Source: UBA2219 sp964612075 (GTDB taxonomy: Bacteria > Desulfobacterota > Deferrimicrobia > Deferrimicrobiales > Deferrimicrobiaceae). From it: a DNA stretch of 64,000 nt. The stretch covers positions 1-64,000 of the forward strand of contig CAZTFC010000001.1 in the NCBI GenBank assembly GCA_964612075.1. The letters run 5' to 3'. A model generated the notes under the pieces. The model saw only the letters and a program-made list of their open reading frames with translations. It was not told where the DNA came from and did no database searches. Position 1 is the first letter of the stretch. Each line of letters opens with the position of its first letter. A program made the translations under genes and the position numbers. Below, piece by piece: positions 8,514 to 16,391 of the stretch.

Positions 8514-9218
8514 TCAGGCCTTCCTTCCGCGGGACACCCCGGACCCCGCCGCGCCCGACCGCGTGCCGCCCCGTTTCCTCTTCGTCCGGTCGTAAGCGCC
8601 CCAGGCGCGCCTGACCGCCTCGATGTGCTCCGCCATGAGGACCTGTGCGGCGTTTCCGTCCCGATTCCGGATGGCCTCGGCGATCAGCGGGTGGTAGCGG
8701 TTCGCCTGCTCGAGCGTCCCCTGGAGCATGTGCGTGCGCTGCTGGAGGTAATAGAGGAGGTCCTGGATGTTCACGAGGAACGCGGTGAGGAGGGCGTTCC
8801 TCGACATCCTGCCGATGGCGAGGTGGAACGCGAGGTCCTTTTCCGTGAAGGCGACCGTGTCGCCTCGGAGGAAGTCGTCCCGCATCCCCGAGACGAGCGC
8901 GTCGAGCTCCTTCTGCTCCTGCGCCGTGACGTTCCGGGCGGCGAGGAGGCAGGTCGCCATCTCCACGTATTTCCGCGCGTCGAGGATGTCGGGCATGGAC
9001 GGGATGTTCCCGTCGAGGAAGGTTCCGCCACCGTGGCGGATCCGGACCAGCCCCATGAGGGAAAGCTTCTGGATCGCCTCCCGGACGGAGGCGCTGCTCA
9101 TGCCGTGCGTGCGCCCCAGCTCGTCGATGGAAGGAAGGCGCTGCCCGGCGGCGAGTTCGCCACGGAAGATCCGGTCGAGGATGGTGCGGACCAGGCTGTC
9201 GCGTACCTTCTTGGCCAA
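8514..9218 (-). CDS. GntR-family (FadR/FCD-type) transcriptional regulator
   Basis: 234 residues. The N-terminal 70 residues form a GntR winged helix, including GELAAGQRLPSIDELGRTHG and SSASVREAIQKL. The rest is an all-helical FCD-like effector domain, which in this family commonly binds organic acids. It is the first gene of a run that continues 5 bases later with the LarA-like racemase and then glycerate kinase, so it very likely controls those genes and itself. A 17-bp palindrome centred 25 bp upstream of its start is a good candidate operator. Effector identity cannot be read from sequence; a hydroxyacid would fit the operon. Confidence 0.9.
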   Translation of the reverse strand: MAKKVRDSLVRTILDRIFRGELAAGQRLPSIDELGRTHGMSSASVREAIQKLSLMGLVRIRHGGGTFLDGNIPSMPDILDARKYVEMATCLLAARNVTAQEQKELDALVSGMRDDFLRGDTVAFTEKDLAFHLAIGRMSRNALLTAFLVNIQDLLYYLQQRTHMLQGTLEQANRYHPLIAEAIRNRDGNAAQVLMAEHIEAVRRAWGAYDRTKRKRGGTRSGAAGSGVSRGRKA

Positions 9219-9234
9219 CCCGCACTCCCCCGTA

Positions 9235-9251
9235 TAGTCATCTGATGACTA
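9235..9251. promoter_or_regulatory. Candidate GntR operator
   Basis: TAGTCATCTGATGACTA is an inverted repeat with two 8-base arms around one central base, 17 bp upstream of the GntR gene, in the 89-bp gap after the permease gene. The half-site core GTC...GAC resembles the TxGTxxxACxA style of FadR-subfamily operators. On the minus strand it ends against TATACG, a weak -10-like hexamer, so bound repressor would block polymerase. Autoregulation of the gntR-larA-gckA unit is inferred. Confidence 0.55.
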
Positions 9252-9307
9252 CATGATCGGCAGATCGGGAACGCCTGTCAAGGGGGGACTGCCGGGGGCG
9301 GGCGGCG

Positions 9308-10009
9308 TCAGATCGACTTGGTGTAGGCCAGGCGGCGCTCCAGCCAGCGGGAGAGCTCGGTGAAGGCGAAGCAGATGACGAAGTAGATCACCGCGATGAA
9401 CATGAAGATCTCGGTCGGGTACATCATCGTACGGTTGTTGACCTGGGTGGCGATCTGCGTCAGCTCCGCCACCCCCACGATGAAGGCCAGCGAGGTGTCC
9501 TTGATCATGGAGACGAACTGGTTGACGAACGACGGGATCATGTTCCGCAGCGCCTGCGGCAGGATGACGTAGAGCATCGTCTGCCGGTGGGTGAGCCCCG
9601 TGGACTCGGCGGCCTCCGTCTGCCCCTTCGGGATCCCCATGATCCCCGCCCGCACGATCTCGGACATGTAGGCCGAGGTGAACAGGGTGAGCGCGGTGAT
9701 GACGGTCATCGAGGCGGGCATCCCCTTCCCGAACAGCGCGGGCAGCAGGAAGAACATCCAGAAGATGACCATCAAAAGAGGCATCCCGCGGATGATCTGG
9801 ATGAACGAGGAGGAGACCCACCGGATCACCCGGTTCCGGGAAATGCTCAACAGCCCCAGGACCAGCCCCCCGACGAAGGAGAGGGCCAGCGCCACCACCG
9901 CGAGGTAGAGGGTGAGCCCCACCCCGCCCAGCGGCCCCTTCGGGTACCGGCCGACGAAGAAGTAGGAGAGGTTGTCCCAGACGACCTGGAAATCCATCCC
10001 GCCGCCCAC
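9308..10009 (-). CDS. Polar amino-acid ABC transporter permease (HisM/GlnP type)
   Basis: 233 residues. An inner-membrane permease with several hydrophobic helices and the family segment YMSEIVRAGIMGIPKGQTEAA, the cytoplasmic EAA loop that contacts the ATPase. It ends with a charged tail after a last helix. The start used is a GTG with AAGGTG about 7 bases upstream and one base after the preceding permease stop; an ATG four codons in (MDFQ, base 9997) is an alternative with poorer spacing. It pairs with the upstream permease gene to form a heterodimeric channel. Substrate range is not determinable, though the two binding proteins are of the glutamate/aspartate/glutamine class. Confidence 0.92.
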   Translation of the reverse strand: MGGGMDFQVVWDNLSYFFVGRYPKGPLGGVGLTLYLAVVALALSFVGGLVLGLLSISRNRVIRWVSSSFIQIIRGMPLLMVIFWMFFLLPALFGKGMPASMTVITALTLFTSAYMSEIVRAGIMGIPKGQTEAAESTGLTHRQTMLYVILPQALRNMIPSFVNQFVSMIKDTSLAFIVGVAELTQIATQVNNRTMMYPTEIFMFIAVIYFVICFAFTELSRWLERRLAYTKSI

Positions 10010-10010
10010 G

Positions 10011-10715
10011 TCAGCGCACCTTCAGGGGCTGGAGGACCTTCCGGTCGTACAGGGTCATCAGCCCGGTGATGATGAAGGAAAGCCCCACGTACACGACGGT
10101 CGCCGCCGAGAACGCCTCGAACCCCTTGAAGGTGTAGCTCTCCACCTGGCGCGCCTGGTACATCAGCTCCGCCACGCCGATCGTCATGGCCAGCGACGAG
10201 TTCTTCGTCAGGTTCAGGAACTGGTTGATCAGCGGCGGGATCGTGAGGCGCACCGCCTGGGGAAGGATGATGTAGAACATGGAGCGGACGTAGGAGAAGC
10301 CGGAGCTGCGCGCCGCCTCCATCTGCTCCTTCGGGATGGAACGAACGCCCGACCGGATGTCCTCCGCGATGAAGGCCGAGGTGTAGATGGTCAGCGCGAT
10401 GACCGCGGCGGCGAACTCGAAGCCCTGCGCGTTGAGCCACTGGTTCGCCGCGTCGGGGAGCACCTTGTAGGAGCCGAAATACCAGAAGAAGATCTGGACC
10501 AGCAGCGGGGTGTTCCGGAAGAACTCGAGGTAGCCGTGCGCGAACCAGTAGACGGGGCGGAAGCGGCTCATCCTCATGACCGCGATGACCAGCCCGAGGA
10601 GGAAGGAAAGGGCGATCGACACCACCGAGAGCTTGATCGTCACCACGACGCCGGAGACGAGCCAATCGAAATACTTCCCGGAGATGACGACCGCCCAGTC
10701 GAACTGGTAGTTCAA
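10011..10715 (-). CDS. Polar amino-acid ABC transporter permease (HisQ/GltJ type)
   Basis: 234 residues, paralogous to the downstream permease. It carries the EAA loop AFIAEDIRSGVRSIPKEQMEAA, several hydrophobic helices, and FFRNTPLLVQIFFWYFG, a motif frequent in GltJ/GlnP-type permeases just after the second helix. It lies 26 bases after a periplasmic binding-protein gene and 1 base before the second permease, so the subunits are co-translated. The function is the membrane channel of an ATP-driven importer for polar amino acids. Confidence 0.92.
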   Translation of the reverse strand: MNYQFDWAVVISGKYFDWLVSGVVVTIKLSVVSIALSFLLGLVIAVMRMSRFRPVYWFAHGYLEFFRNTPLLVQIFFWYFGSYKVLPDAANQWLNAQGFEFAAAVIALTIYTSAFIAEDIRSGVRSIPKEQMEAARSSGFSYVRSMFYIILPQAVRLTIPPLINQFLNLTKNSSLAMTIGVAELMYQARQVESYTFKGFEAFSAATVVYVGLSFIITGLMTLYDRKVLQPLKVR

Positions 10716-10741
10716 GAGGAAGCGCCTTCCCTACAAGGCGG

Positions 10742-11587
10742 CTACTTGATCCCGCGCTCGTCCGCGGTGATCTTGAAGGTGCCGCGCTTCATCGGGTTGT
10801 CGCCGTCCGGGGCGAAGTACTTGTCGAACAGCTTCTTCGCCTCGCCGTTCTTCTCCATCTCGAGGATCGCGTCGTTGACGAACTTCACCCAGTTGGCGTC
10901 GCCCTTGCGCATCCCCAGGCCGTACGGCTCCTCGGAGATCTGGACGTCCGGGATCTCGAACTTGCCCTTCGAGGCGGGGTTCTTCTCGAGCTTGCCGAGC
11001 TGCCCGGCCAGGATCGACTCGTCCGTCGTGACCGCGATGACCTTCCCCTGGATCAGCGCCAGGACCGCCTGCGGGTAGTCGTCGAAGGAGAGGATCTTGG
11101 CCGACGGGACCGCCTTGGCCACGTTCTGCTCGGAGGTGGAGCCCTTCGCCGTGCCGATCGCCTTCCCCTCGAGGTCCTTGATGCTCTTCACCGTCCCGAC
11201 CCGGGTGAGGAACTTCTGGCCGGTCAGGAAGTAGGTGTAGCTGAAGTCGATCTGCTTGGCCCGCTCCGGGGTCTTCGTCATCGTGGCGGCGAGGATGTCG
11301 ACGCGCCCCTCCTGGAGCATCGGCATGCGGTTCGCCGAGGTGACCGGCTGGAACTCGGCCTTCACGCCGGCCTTCTTCGCGATGTACCGGATGAAGTCGA
11401 CGTCGTACCCGACGTACTCCTTGGTATTCGGGTCGACGGAGCCGAACGGCGGGGTGGAGTCCTTGACGCCCGCGACGAGAACGCCCTTTTTCTTGATATC
11501 CGCCACCGTGTCGGCCGCCAGGGCCGAACCGAACATTGCCGCGACCAGCGCCACGGCGGCGATCGCCAGAGCCGTCTTCCTTGCCAT
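10742..11587 (-). CDS. Polar amino-acid ABC transporter periplasmic binding protein (copy 1)
   Basis: 281 residues with a clear signal peptide (LAIAAVALVAAMFGSALA, cleavage predicted just before ADTVAD). The mature protein is a type-II periplasmic binding fold of the PBPb/SBP_bac_3 family, with VAGVKDSTPPFG at the first strand and GYDVDFIRYIAKKAG following. It is closely related along its whole length to the protein at 12570-13415, sharing for example FLTGQKFL, VTTDESIL and GKFEIPD. It delivers ligand to the two permeases encoded just downstream. The ligand is probably an acidic or amide amino acid, but this is a family-level inference. Confidence 0.93.
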   Translation of the reverse strand: MARKTALAIAAVALVAAMFGSALAADTVADIKKKGVLVAGVKDSTPPFGSVDPNTKEYVGYDVDFIRYIAKKAGVKAEFQPVTSANRMPMLQEGRVDILAATMTKTPERAKQIDFSYTYFLTGQKFLTRVGTVKSIKDLEGKAIGTAKGSTSEQNVAKAVPSAKILSFDDYPQAVLALIQGKVIAVTTDESILAGQLGKLEKNPASKGKFEIPDVQISEEPYGLGMRKGDANWVKFVNDAILEMEKNGEAKKLFDKYFAPDGDNPMKRGTFKITADERGIK

Positions 11588-11612
11588 CTTCGCTTTCCTC
11601 CGTCTTGGGGGA

Positions 11613-12347
11613 TTAGTGCATCGGGGACAGGATCTGCTTCAGGAACTGCTTCGCCCGGTCGTGCTTCGGGTTCTTGAAGAACTCTTCCGGCTCCGCCGTC
11701 TCGAGGATGACGCCGTGGTCCATGAACACGATCCGGTCGGACACCTCGCGGGCGAACCCCATCTCGTGGGTGACCACCATCATCGTCATGCCGGATTCGG
11801 CGAGGTCCTTCATGACCTGCAGCACCTCGCCGATCATCTCGGGGTCGAGAGCCGAGGTCGGCTCGTCGAACAGCATGATCTTCGGCTTCATGGCGAGGCC
11901 GCGCGCGATGGCCACCCGCTGCTGCTGCCCGCCCGAGAGCTGGGCCGGGTGGACGTCCCGCTTCTCCGGGAGCCCGACGCGCTCGAGGAGCGCCATCGCC
12001 TGCGCCTCCGCCTCCTTCGGCGGGACCTTGCGGATCTTGACCGGCGCGAGCGTGATGTTCTTCAGCACCGTCAGGTGGGGGTAGAGGTTGAACTGCTGGA
12101 AGACGAAGCCGATCTCCGCGCGCAGCTTGTTGATGTCGGTCCGCTTGTCGAGCAGGTCCATCCCGTCGACGACGAGCTTCCCTTCCTGGATCGGCTCCAG
12201 GCGGTTGATCGTCCGGATCAGGGTCGATTTTCCCGATCCGGAAGGGCCGCAGACGACGACGACCTCGCCCGGCTTCACGTGGAGATTGATGTCGTTCAGC
12301 ACATGAAGCGCGCCGAACCACTTGTGGACGCCCTCGAATCGGATCAT
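11613..12347 (-). CDS. glnQ: Polar amino-acid ABC transporter ATP-binding protein (GlnQ type)
   Basis: 244 residues, full length for the family. Walker A reads GPSGSGKST, the Q-loop region FVFQQFNLYPHLTV, the signature LSGGQQQRVAIARGLA, and Walker B IMLFDEPTSALDP, followed by the switch histidine in VVTHEMGFA. It energises import through the two permeases downstream. Gene order on the minus strand is ATPase, binding protein, permease, permease, with short gaps. A promoter candidate lies 45-72 bp upstream of the start, so this unit may be transcribed apart from the second binding protein gene further upstream. Confidence 0.95.
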   Translation of the reverse strand: MIRFEGVHKWFGALHVLNDINLHVKPGEVVVVCGPSGSGKSTLIRTINRLEPIQEGKLVVDGMDLLDKRTDINKLRAEIGFVFQQFNLYPHLTVLKNITLAPVKIRKVPPKEAEAQAMALLERVGLPEKRDVHPAQLSGGQQQRVAIARGLAMKPKIMLFDEPTSALDPEMIGEVLQVMKDLAESGMTMMVVTHEMGFAREVSDRIVFMDHGVILETAEPEEFFKNPKHDRAKQFLKQILSPMH

Positions 12348-12391
12348 GGCCTGCTCCAGGGGGGCTCGCGCACGGAGCTACCCGAACGGTA

Positions 12392-12419
12392 AAAATACCA
12401 CAAAATGCGGGAGTTGCAA
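12392..12419 (-). promoter_or_regulatory. Sigma-70-like promoter for the glnQ unit
   Basis: On the minus strand, TTGCAA (12414-12419) and TATTTT (12392-12397) are separated by 16 bases, with TGG directly before the -10 hexamer (extended -10). Transcription would start near 12385, about 38 bases before the glnQ ATG. Confidence 0.45.
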
Positions 12420-12483
12420 CGGGAGACCGCCGGGCGCGGCGGCGGCGGATCTTATCGGGCCCCCGGGGAGGGGGGTATCGCGG

Positions 12484-12532
12484 CATCGCCTCCCCCCCTG
12501 GCGGGGATCGTCCCGGAAGGGGGGAGGCGATG
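12484..12532. repeat. 14-bp perfect inverted repeat (intercistronic hairpin)
   Basis: CATCGCCTCCCCCC (12484-12497) and GGGGGGAGGCGATG (12519-12532) are exact reverse complements around a 21-base loop that can itself pair (GGGATCGTCCC). It lies in the 222-bp gap between the upstream binding protein gene and glnQ. There is no T-run on either strand, so it resembles an mRNA-protecting or partial-termination hairpin rather than a standard intrinsic terminator. Confidence 0.7.
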
Positions 12533-12569
12533 GAAATTCAAAGGGAAAAGCGGGCTGATGCCCCGCCGG

Positions 12570-13415
12570 CTATTTCGCCATCAGCGTGTCCCGCGAGATG
12601 ACGAAAGCGCCCCGGTTGATCGGGCACTCCGTCCTGGGGCCGAACCAGCGCTGGAAGATCTTCTTCGCCTCGCCGTTCTGTTCCATCTCGAGAAGCGTGT
12701 CGTTGACGAACTTCAGGAAGTCGGGGTTGTTCTTCCGCACGCCGAGGGCGTAGGGCTCGATGGAGAGCTGTATGTCCGGGATCTCGAACTTCCCCCGGGT
12801 GGCGGGGCTGCGCTCGAGCAGGCAGAGCTGCCCGCCCAGGATCGACTCGTCCGTGGTGACCGCGTCGACCTTCCCCTGCTTCAGCGCGACGAATCCCATC
12901 GGGTAGTCCTCGAAGGAGACGACCGTGGCCTGCGGGACCGAGCTCTTCATGAGCTGCTCCCCGGTCGTGCCCTTCCCGGTGGCGATCCGCTTTCCTTCGA
13001 GGTCCTTCAGGCTCCGGATCTTTCCCTTCTGCGCGAGGAACTTCTGCCCCGTCAGGAAGTAGGTGTGGCTGAAGTCGATCCGCTCCGCCCTCTCGGTGGT
13101 CTTCGTCATCGCCGCGGCGAGGAGGTCGACCCGGTTGTCCACCAGCGAAGGGATGCGGCTCGAGGCGGTCACCCGCTGGAAATCGACCTTGACGCCCAGC
13201 TTCTCCGCGATGTACCGGGCGACGTCGATGTCGTACCCCTCGTACCGGTTTTTGTCCGGGTTGAACGTTCCGAACGGCGGGGCGGTGTCTCTCACCCCGA
13301 CGACCAGGACGCCCTTCGCCTTCACGTCGGCCAGGGTGTCCCCCCCCATGACCGGTCCGCACAGCGCGCCGGCCAGCGCCAGCGCGGCGATCGCAAACAA
13401 GGCCGCCTTCTTCAT
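12570..13415 (-). CDS. Polar amino-acid periplasmic binding protein (copy 2)
   Basis: 281 residues with signal peptide FAIAALALAGALCGPVMG. It is a paralog of the binding protein at 10742-11587: both contain VGVRD/VAGVKD followed by PPFG, GYD[IV]D, FLTGQKFL, VTTDESIL and GKFEIPDI. The ATG at 13413-13415 is chosen because AGGAGGAG lies at proper distance; a start seven codons earlier lacks one. It follows a hybrid kinase gene by 25 bases, so kinase and binding protein are probably co-transcribed. It may share the permease-ATPase complex downstream with different ligand preference, or present ligand status to the sensor system. Confidence 0.93.
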   Translation of the reverse strand: MKKAALFAIAALALAGALCGPVMGGDTLADVKAKGVLVVGVRDTAPPFGTFNPDKNRYEGYDIDVARYIAEKLGVKVDFQRVTASSRIPSLVDNRVDLLAAAMTKTTERAERIDFSHTYFLTGQKFLAQKGKIRSLKDLEGKRIATGKGTTGEQLMKSSVPQATVVSFEDYPMGFVALKQGKVDAVTTDESILGGQLCLLERSPATRGKFEIPDIQLSIEPYALGVRKNNPDFLKFVNDTLLEMEQNGEAKKIFQRWFGPRTECPINRGAFVISRDTLMAK

Positions 13416-13440
13416 CCGCTTTCTCCTCCTGTCCATTGTA

Positions 13441-15924
13441 TTATCGCTTTTCCCCGTCGAGAATCGACCGGATGACGCCGGCGATCGCCGGCATCGAGAA
13501 CGGCTTGAGCAGGTAGGCGCGCGCCCCGATCCGTTTCGCCTCGGACTCGGACACGCGCTCGCTGTACCCCGTGCAGATGACGATCGGCGTGCCGGGCCTT
13601 TTCATAAGGATCGCCTGCGCCAGCGCGTCGCCGGTCATCCAGGGCATCGTGATGTCGGTGATGACGAGGTCGAAGGCGTCCGGGTTCCCGAGGAACAGGT
13701 CGAGCGCCTTCCGGCTGTCCGCCACGGCGGTGACCCGGTACCCCAGGGCGCCCAGCATCGCTTCGGCCATCTCGACCAGGACCTTCTCGTCGTCCACGAA
13801 AAGGATCCGCTCGGTCCCCCGGGGCGGCGCCAGGTCGCTTTCCGGCCCGGCCTCCGTGTCGGGAGACACCACCGGCAGGTGGACGCAGAACTCGGACCCC
13901 TTCCCCGGCTCGCTCCGCACCGTGATGAAGCCGCCGTGGCTCCGGACGATGCCGTGCACGACGGAGAGCCCCAGGCCGGTCCCCTCCCCGGTCCCCCGGG
14001 TCGTGAAGAACGGGTCGAAGATCCGCTCGAGGATCTCCCGCTCCATCCCGACTCCCGTGTCCCGTACCGTCAGGACGATGTAGCTCCCCGGGAAGCAGCC
14101 CGGGTAGGCCCCCAGCGCGGCTTCGTCGAAGGCGGCGTCCGAAAGCCCCACCTCCAGCACGCCGCCCTCGTCGCGCATCGCCAGCCCCGCGTTGGTGCAG
14201 AGGTTCATCAGCACCTGGTGGACCTGCGCCGGCTCCGCCAGAACGTAGGCTTCCGAGCCGTACGATTCGCGTATCTCGATCGTCGACGGGAGGGAGGCGC
14301 GCATGAGCTTCATGCACTCCCGCGCGATGGGCTTGACCTGGACGATCTTCTGGACCTGCAGCGTCGGCCGGCTGAAGGCGAGGATCTGGCGGGTGAGTTC
14401 CGCGGCCCGGTTCCCGGCCAGGTAGATGCTCTGCAGCTTCTCGCGCAGCGGGTCCCCCGACGGGACCTCCGACAGCGCGAGGCCGGAATACCCGAGGATC
14501 GCCATGAGGATGTTGTTGAAGTCGTGGGCGATCCCGCCGGCCAGCGTCCCGATGGCCTCGAGCTTCTGCGTCTGGGCGATCCGCGCTTCCACCTGGACCT
14601 CCCGGGTGATGTCGCGGTTCACCGAGACGTAGCCGGAGATGCCGCCCGACGGGTCGCGGAAGGGGGTGATGCTGCACGCCTGGAGGATCAGCCGCCCGTC
14701 CTTGCGCCGGTTGGTCAGCCGGCCTTTCCACGTCGTGCCGCTGCGGAGGGTGTCCCACATCCCCTGGTAGAAGGCCTCGTCGTGGCTTCCGCTCTTGAGG
14801 ATTCCCGGGGTCCGTCCGATCGCCTCGTCGGGCGCGTACCCCGTGACCCGCGTGAAGGAAGGGTTGACGTAGACGATCGTCCCGGACGTGTCGGTGATCA
14901 TCACGTTCTCGTCGGCCTGCTCCACCGCGGTGGCCAGGCGTGCGAGGTGCTCCTCCTTCTGGCGGAGCATCTCCGCCGCCAGCTGCTTCTGCAGCGTCTC
15001 GGAACCGAGGGAGACCATGATCTGCCCCAGGTCGAGATCCTGATGGGTGAAGGGGGGCGACTTCTTGTTGTGCAGGGATAAAAGGCCCACCACGTTCTTC
15101 GACTCGTCGATCAGCGGGAACACGATGAAGGAGTCGTCCCGGTACATGTCCCTGCCGCTCAGGTTGAAGTCGGGCGTGTTCCGGATGTCCTCGGCCAGGA
15201 CCGGCCGCCGCTCACGGTACGCGTAATCGAAGACGCTCCCTTCCCGCAGGGGAAAGGGGAGCACCGTGGGGGCCATCCCCGGCTCCAGCGTGGCGACCAG
15301 TTCCAGACCCTGCTCCTGGCAGAGGAAGAGGTTTCCTCCCTCGGCCGCCATGAGGATGGCGACCCGCTCGAGGAGGAGCCGGCTCAGGTTCCGGAACTCC
15401 TGGCACGCCGCGAACGTCCGGGCGGAATCGACCATCGCCTTGAGGCGCTGGTCGAGGTGTGACAGCTCCTCGTCCCTGCGCAGAAGCTCCGCCGCCGCCC
15501 GGTCCCGCTCCCGCAGGAGACGCTCCCGCTCCCCGCAGCGCGCCAGCAGCGGGATCAGGTCGCGGATCTCGGCCGGGACGCGGACCCGGTCGTAGGCCCA
15601 CCCGCAGTCCTCGCGGGAGACGCCCTCCGGCTCCGCGTCCCGCGACACCGCGACGAAGGCGATCCCGGGGTGCGTTTCCTTCAAACGCCCCAGCGGTTCT
15701 CTTTCATTATAAATTACCGAACGGTCTTCTATAAACGCCAGAGGAACCTCTTCGCCGCGGATCCGTTCGAGGGCATCCTGCAGGTCCGGCGCGAGGATGG
15801 TCCCGTATCCCAGGGTTTGCAGGGCGGCGGCGAGGGTGTCGGACACGTGCCGGTCCCCGCAGACGATGAGCGCGCGTTTGGGCGCGTCGGGGAGGGGATC
15901 TCGGTGAATCGGACTTTCGTTCAT
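13441..15924 (-). CDS. Soluble hybrid sensor histidine kinase (pseudo-REC, GAF, PAS, HisKA, HATPase, REC)
   Basis: 827 residues with no membrane segment. Residues about 15-130 look like a degenerate receiver (ALIVCGDRHVSDTLAAAL) without a clean phospho-acceptor pocket. A coiled region leads to a GAF domain (about 165-320), a PAS domain (about 345-460, containing GTIVYVNPSFTRVTGY), a HisKA domain with phospho-histidine in GGIAHDFNN, an ATPase domain with DTGVGM and GTGLGLSVVHGIV, and a C-terminal receiver with the acceptor Asp in DLVITDITMP and the Lys in LLKPF. The N- and C-terminal receiver-like units bracket the kinase. It sits 25 bases upstream of a binding-protein gene and 98 bases downstream of hypA. 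Confidence 0.92.
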   Translation of the reverse strand: MNESPIHRDPLPDAPKRALIVCGDRHVSDTLAAALQTLGYGTILAPDLQDALERIRGEEVPLAFIEDRSVIYNEREPLGRLKETHPGIAFVAVSRDAEPEGVSREDCGWAYDRVRVPAEIRDLIPLLARCGERERLLRERDRAAAELLRRDEELSHLDQRLKAMVDSARTFAACQEFRNLSRLLLERVAILMAAEGGNLFLCQEQGLELVATLEPGMAPTVLPFPLREGSVFDYAYRERRPVLAEDIRNTPDFNLSGRDMYRDDSFIVFPLIDESKNVVGLLSLHNKKSPPFTHQDLDLGQIMVSLGSETLQKQLAAEMLRQKEEHLARLATAVEQADENVMITDTSGTIVYVNPSFTRVTGYAPDEAIGRTPGILKSGSHDEAFYQGMWDTLRSGTTWKGRLTNRRKDGRLILQACSITPFRDPSGGISGYVSVNRDITREVQVEARIAQTQKLEAIGTLAGGIAHDFNNILMAILGYSGLALSEVPSGDPLREKLQSIYLAGNRAAELTRQILAFSRPTLQVQKIVQVKPIARECMKLMRASLPSTIEIRESYGSEAYVLAEPAQVHQVLMNLCTNAGLAMRDEGGVLEVGLSDAAFDEAALGAYPGCFPGSYIVLTVRDTGVGMEREILERIFDPFFTTRGTGEGTGLGLSVVHGIVRSHGGFITVRSEPGKGSEFCVHLPVVSPDTEAGPESDLAPPRGTERILFVDDEKVLVEMAEAMLGALGYRVTAVADSRKALDLFLGNPDAFDLVITDITMPWMTGDALAQAILMKRPGTPIVICTGYSERVSESEAKRIGARAYLLKPFSMPAIAGVIRSILDGEKR

Positions 15925-16022
15925 TCGCGAATCATTCCTGTCTCTGGCCCGACCGGACGGACGCCGGGCTCGTACAGGTCTTTTCGACTGGATTCCGGGG
16001 GAACTTTAACGGGCGGGAAACG

Positions 16023-16364
16023 CTAGACTTCTATGTCGACGGAAACGATCTCGAGGGCGTCGCCCCCCTGCACGGAGATCTCGTATCCCTTGCATTTCGG
16101 GCATTCCCAGGCAAAGGAACGGGATTCCATTTCGCCGCACGCCGCGCAGACGACCCGCACGGGGACCTCCTCGATCTCCAGGGACGCCCCTTCCGCCAGG
16201 GTCTTCCGCGCGATGTGGTCGAAGATGAAGGTCAGCTGCTCCGGCTCGATGGCCCGGACGACCCCCACGCGGAGACGGATCGCCGACACCTTCTTCGCCT
16301 GGTTGCGCTCCGCCTCGGCGAGGACGATGCCGAGGATCTCCTCCGCGATGCCGAGTTCGTGCAA
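16023..16364 (-). CDS. hypA: Hydrogenase nickel incorporation protein HypA
   Basis: 113 residues, the normal HypA length. It starts MHELGIAEEI; the conserved His2 and neighbouring residues bind nickel, and a zinc site is formed by two CxxC pairs, CAAC and CPKC. HypA works with HypB to insert nickel into the large subunit of [NiFe] hydrogenase. It lies 27 bases after hypB. No hydrogenase structural gene is present in the window, so its client is encoded elsewhere. Confidence 0.96.
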   Translation of the reverse strand: MHELGIAEEILGIVLAEAERNQAKKVSAIRLRVGVVRAIEPEQLTFIFDHIARKTLAEGASLEIEEVPVRVVCAACGEMESRSFAWECPKCKGYEISVQGGDALEIVSVDIEV

Positions 16365-16391
16365 AGAATCACCCGTTCATGGATTTAAAAA

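Noticed and set aside
12484..12532. The 14-bp inverted repeat as a standard intrinsic terminator
   Set aside because: There is no T-run after the stem on either strand; kept as an intercistronic hairpin instead.
16364..16391. A promoter between hypB and hypA
   Set aside because: The 27-base gap has A/T-rich bases (TTTAAAAATTAA) but no hexamer pair; the genes are more simply co-transcribed.
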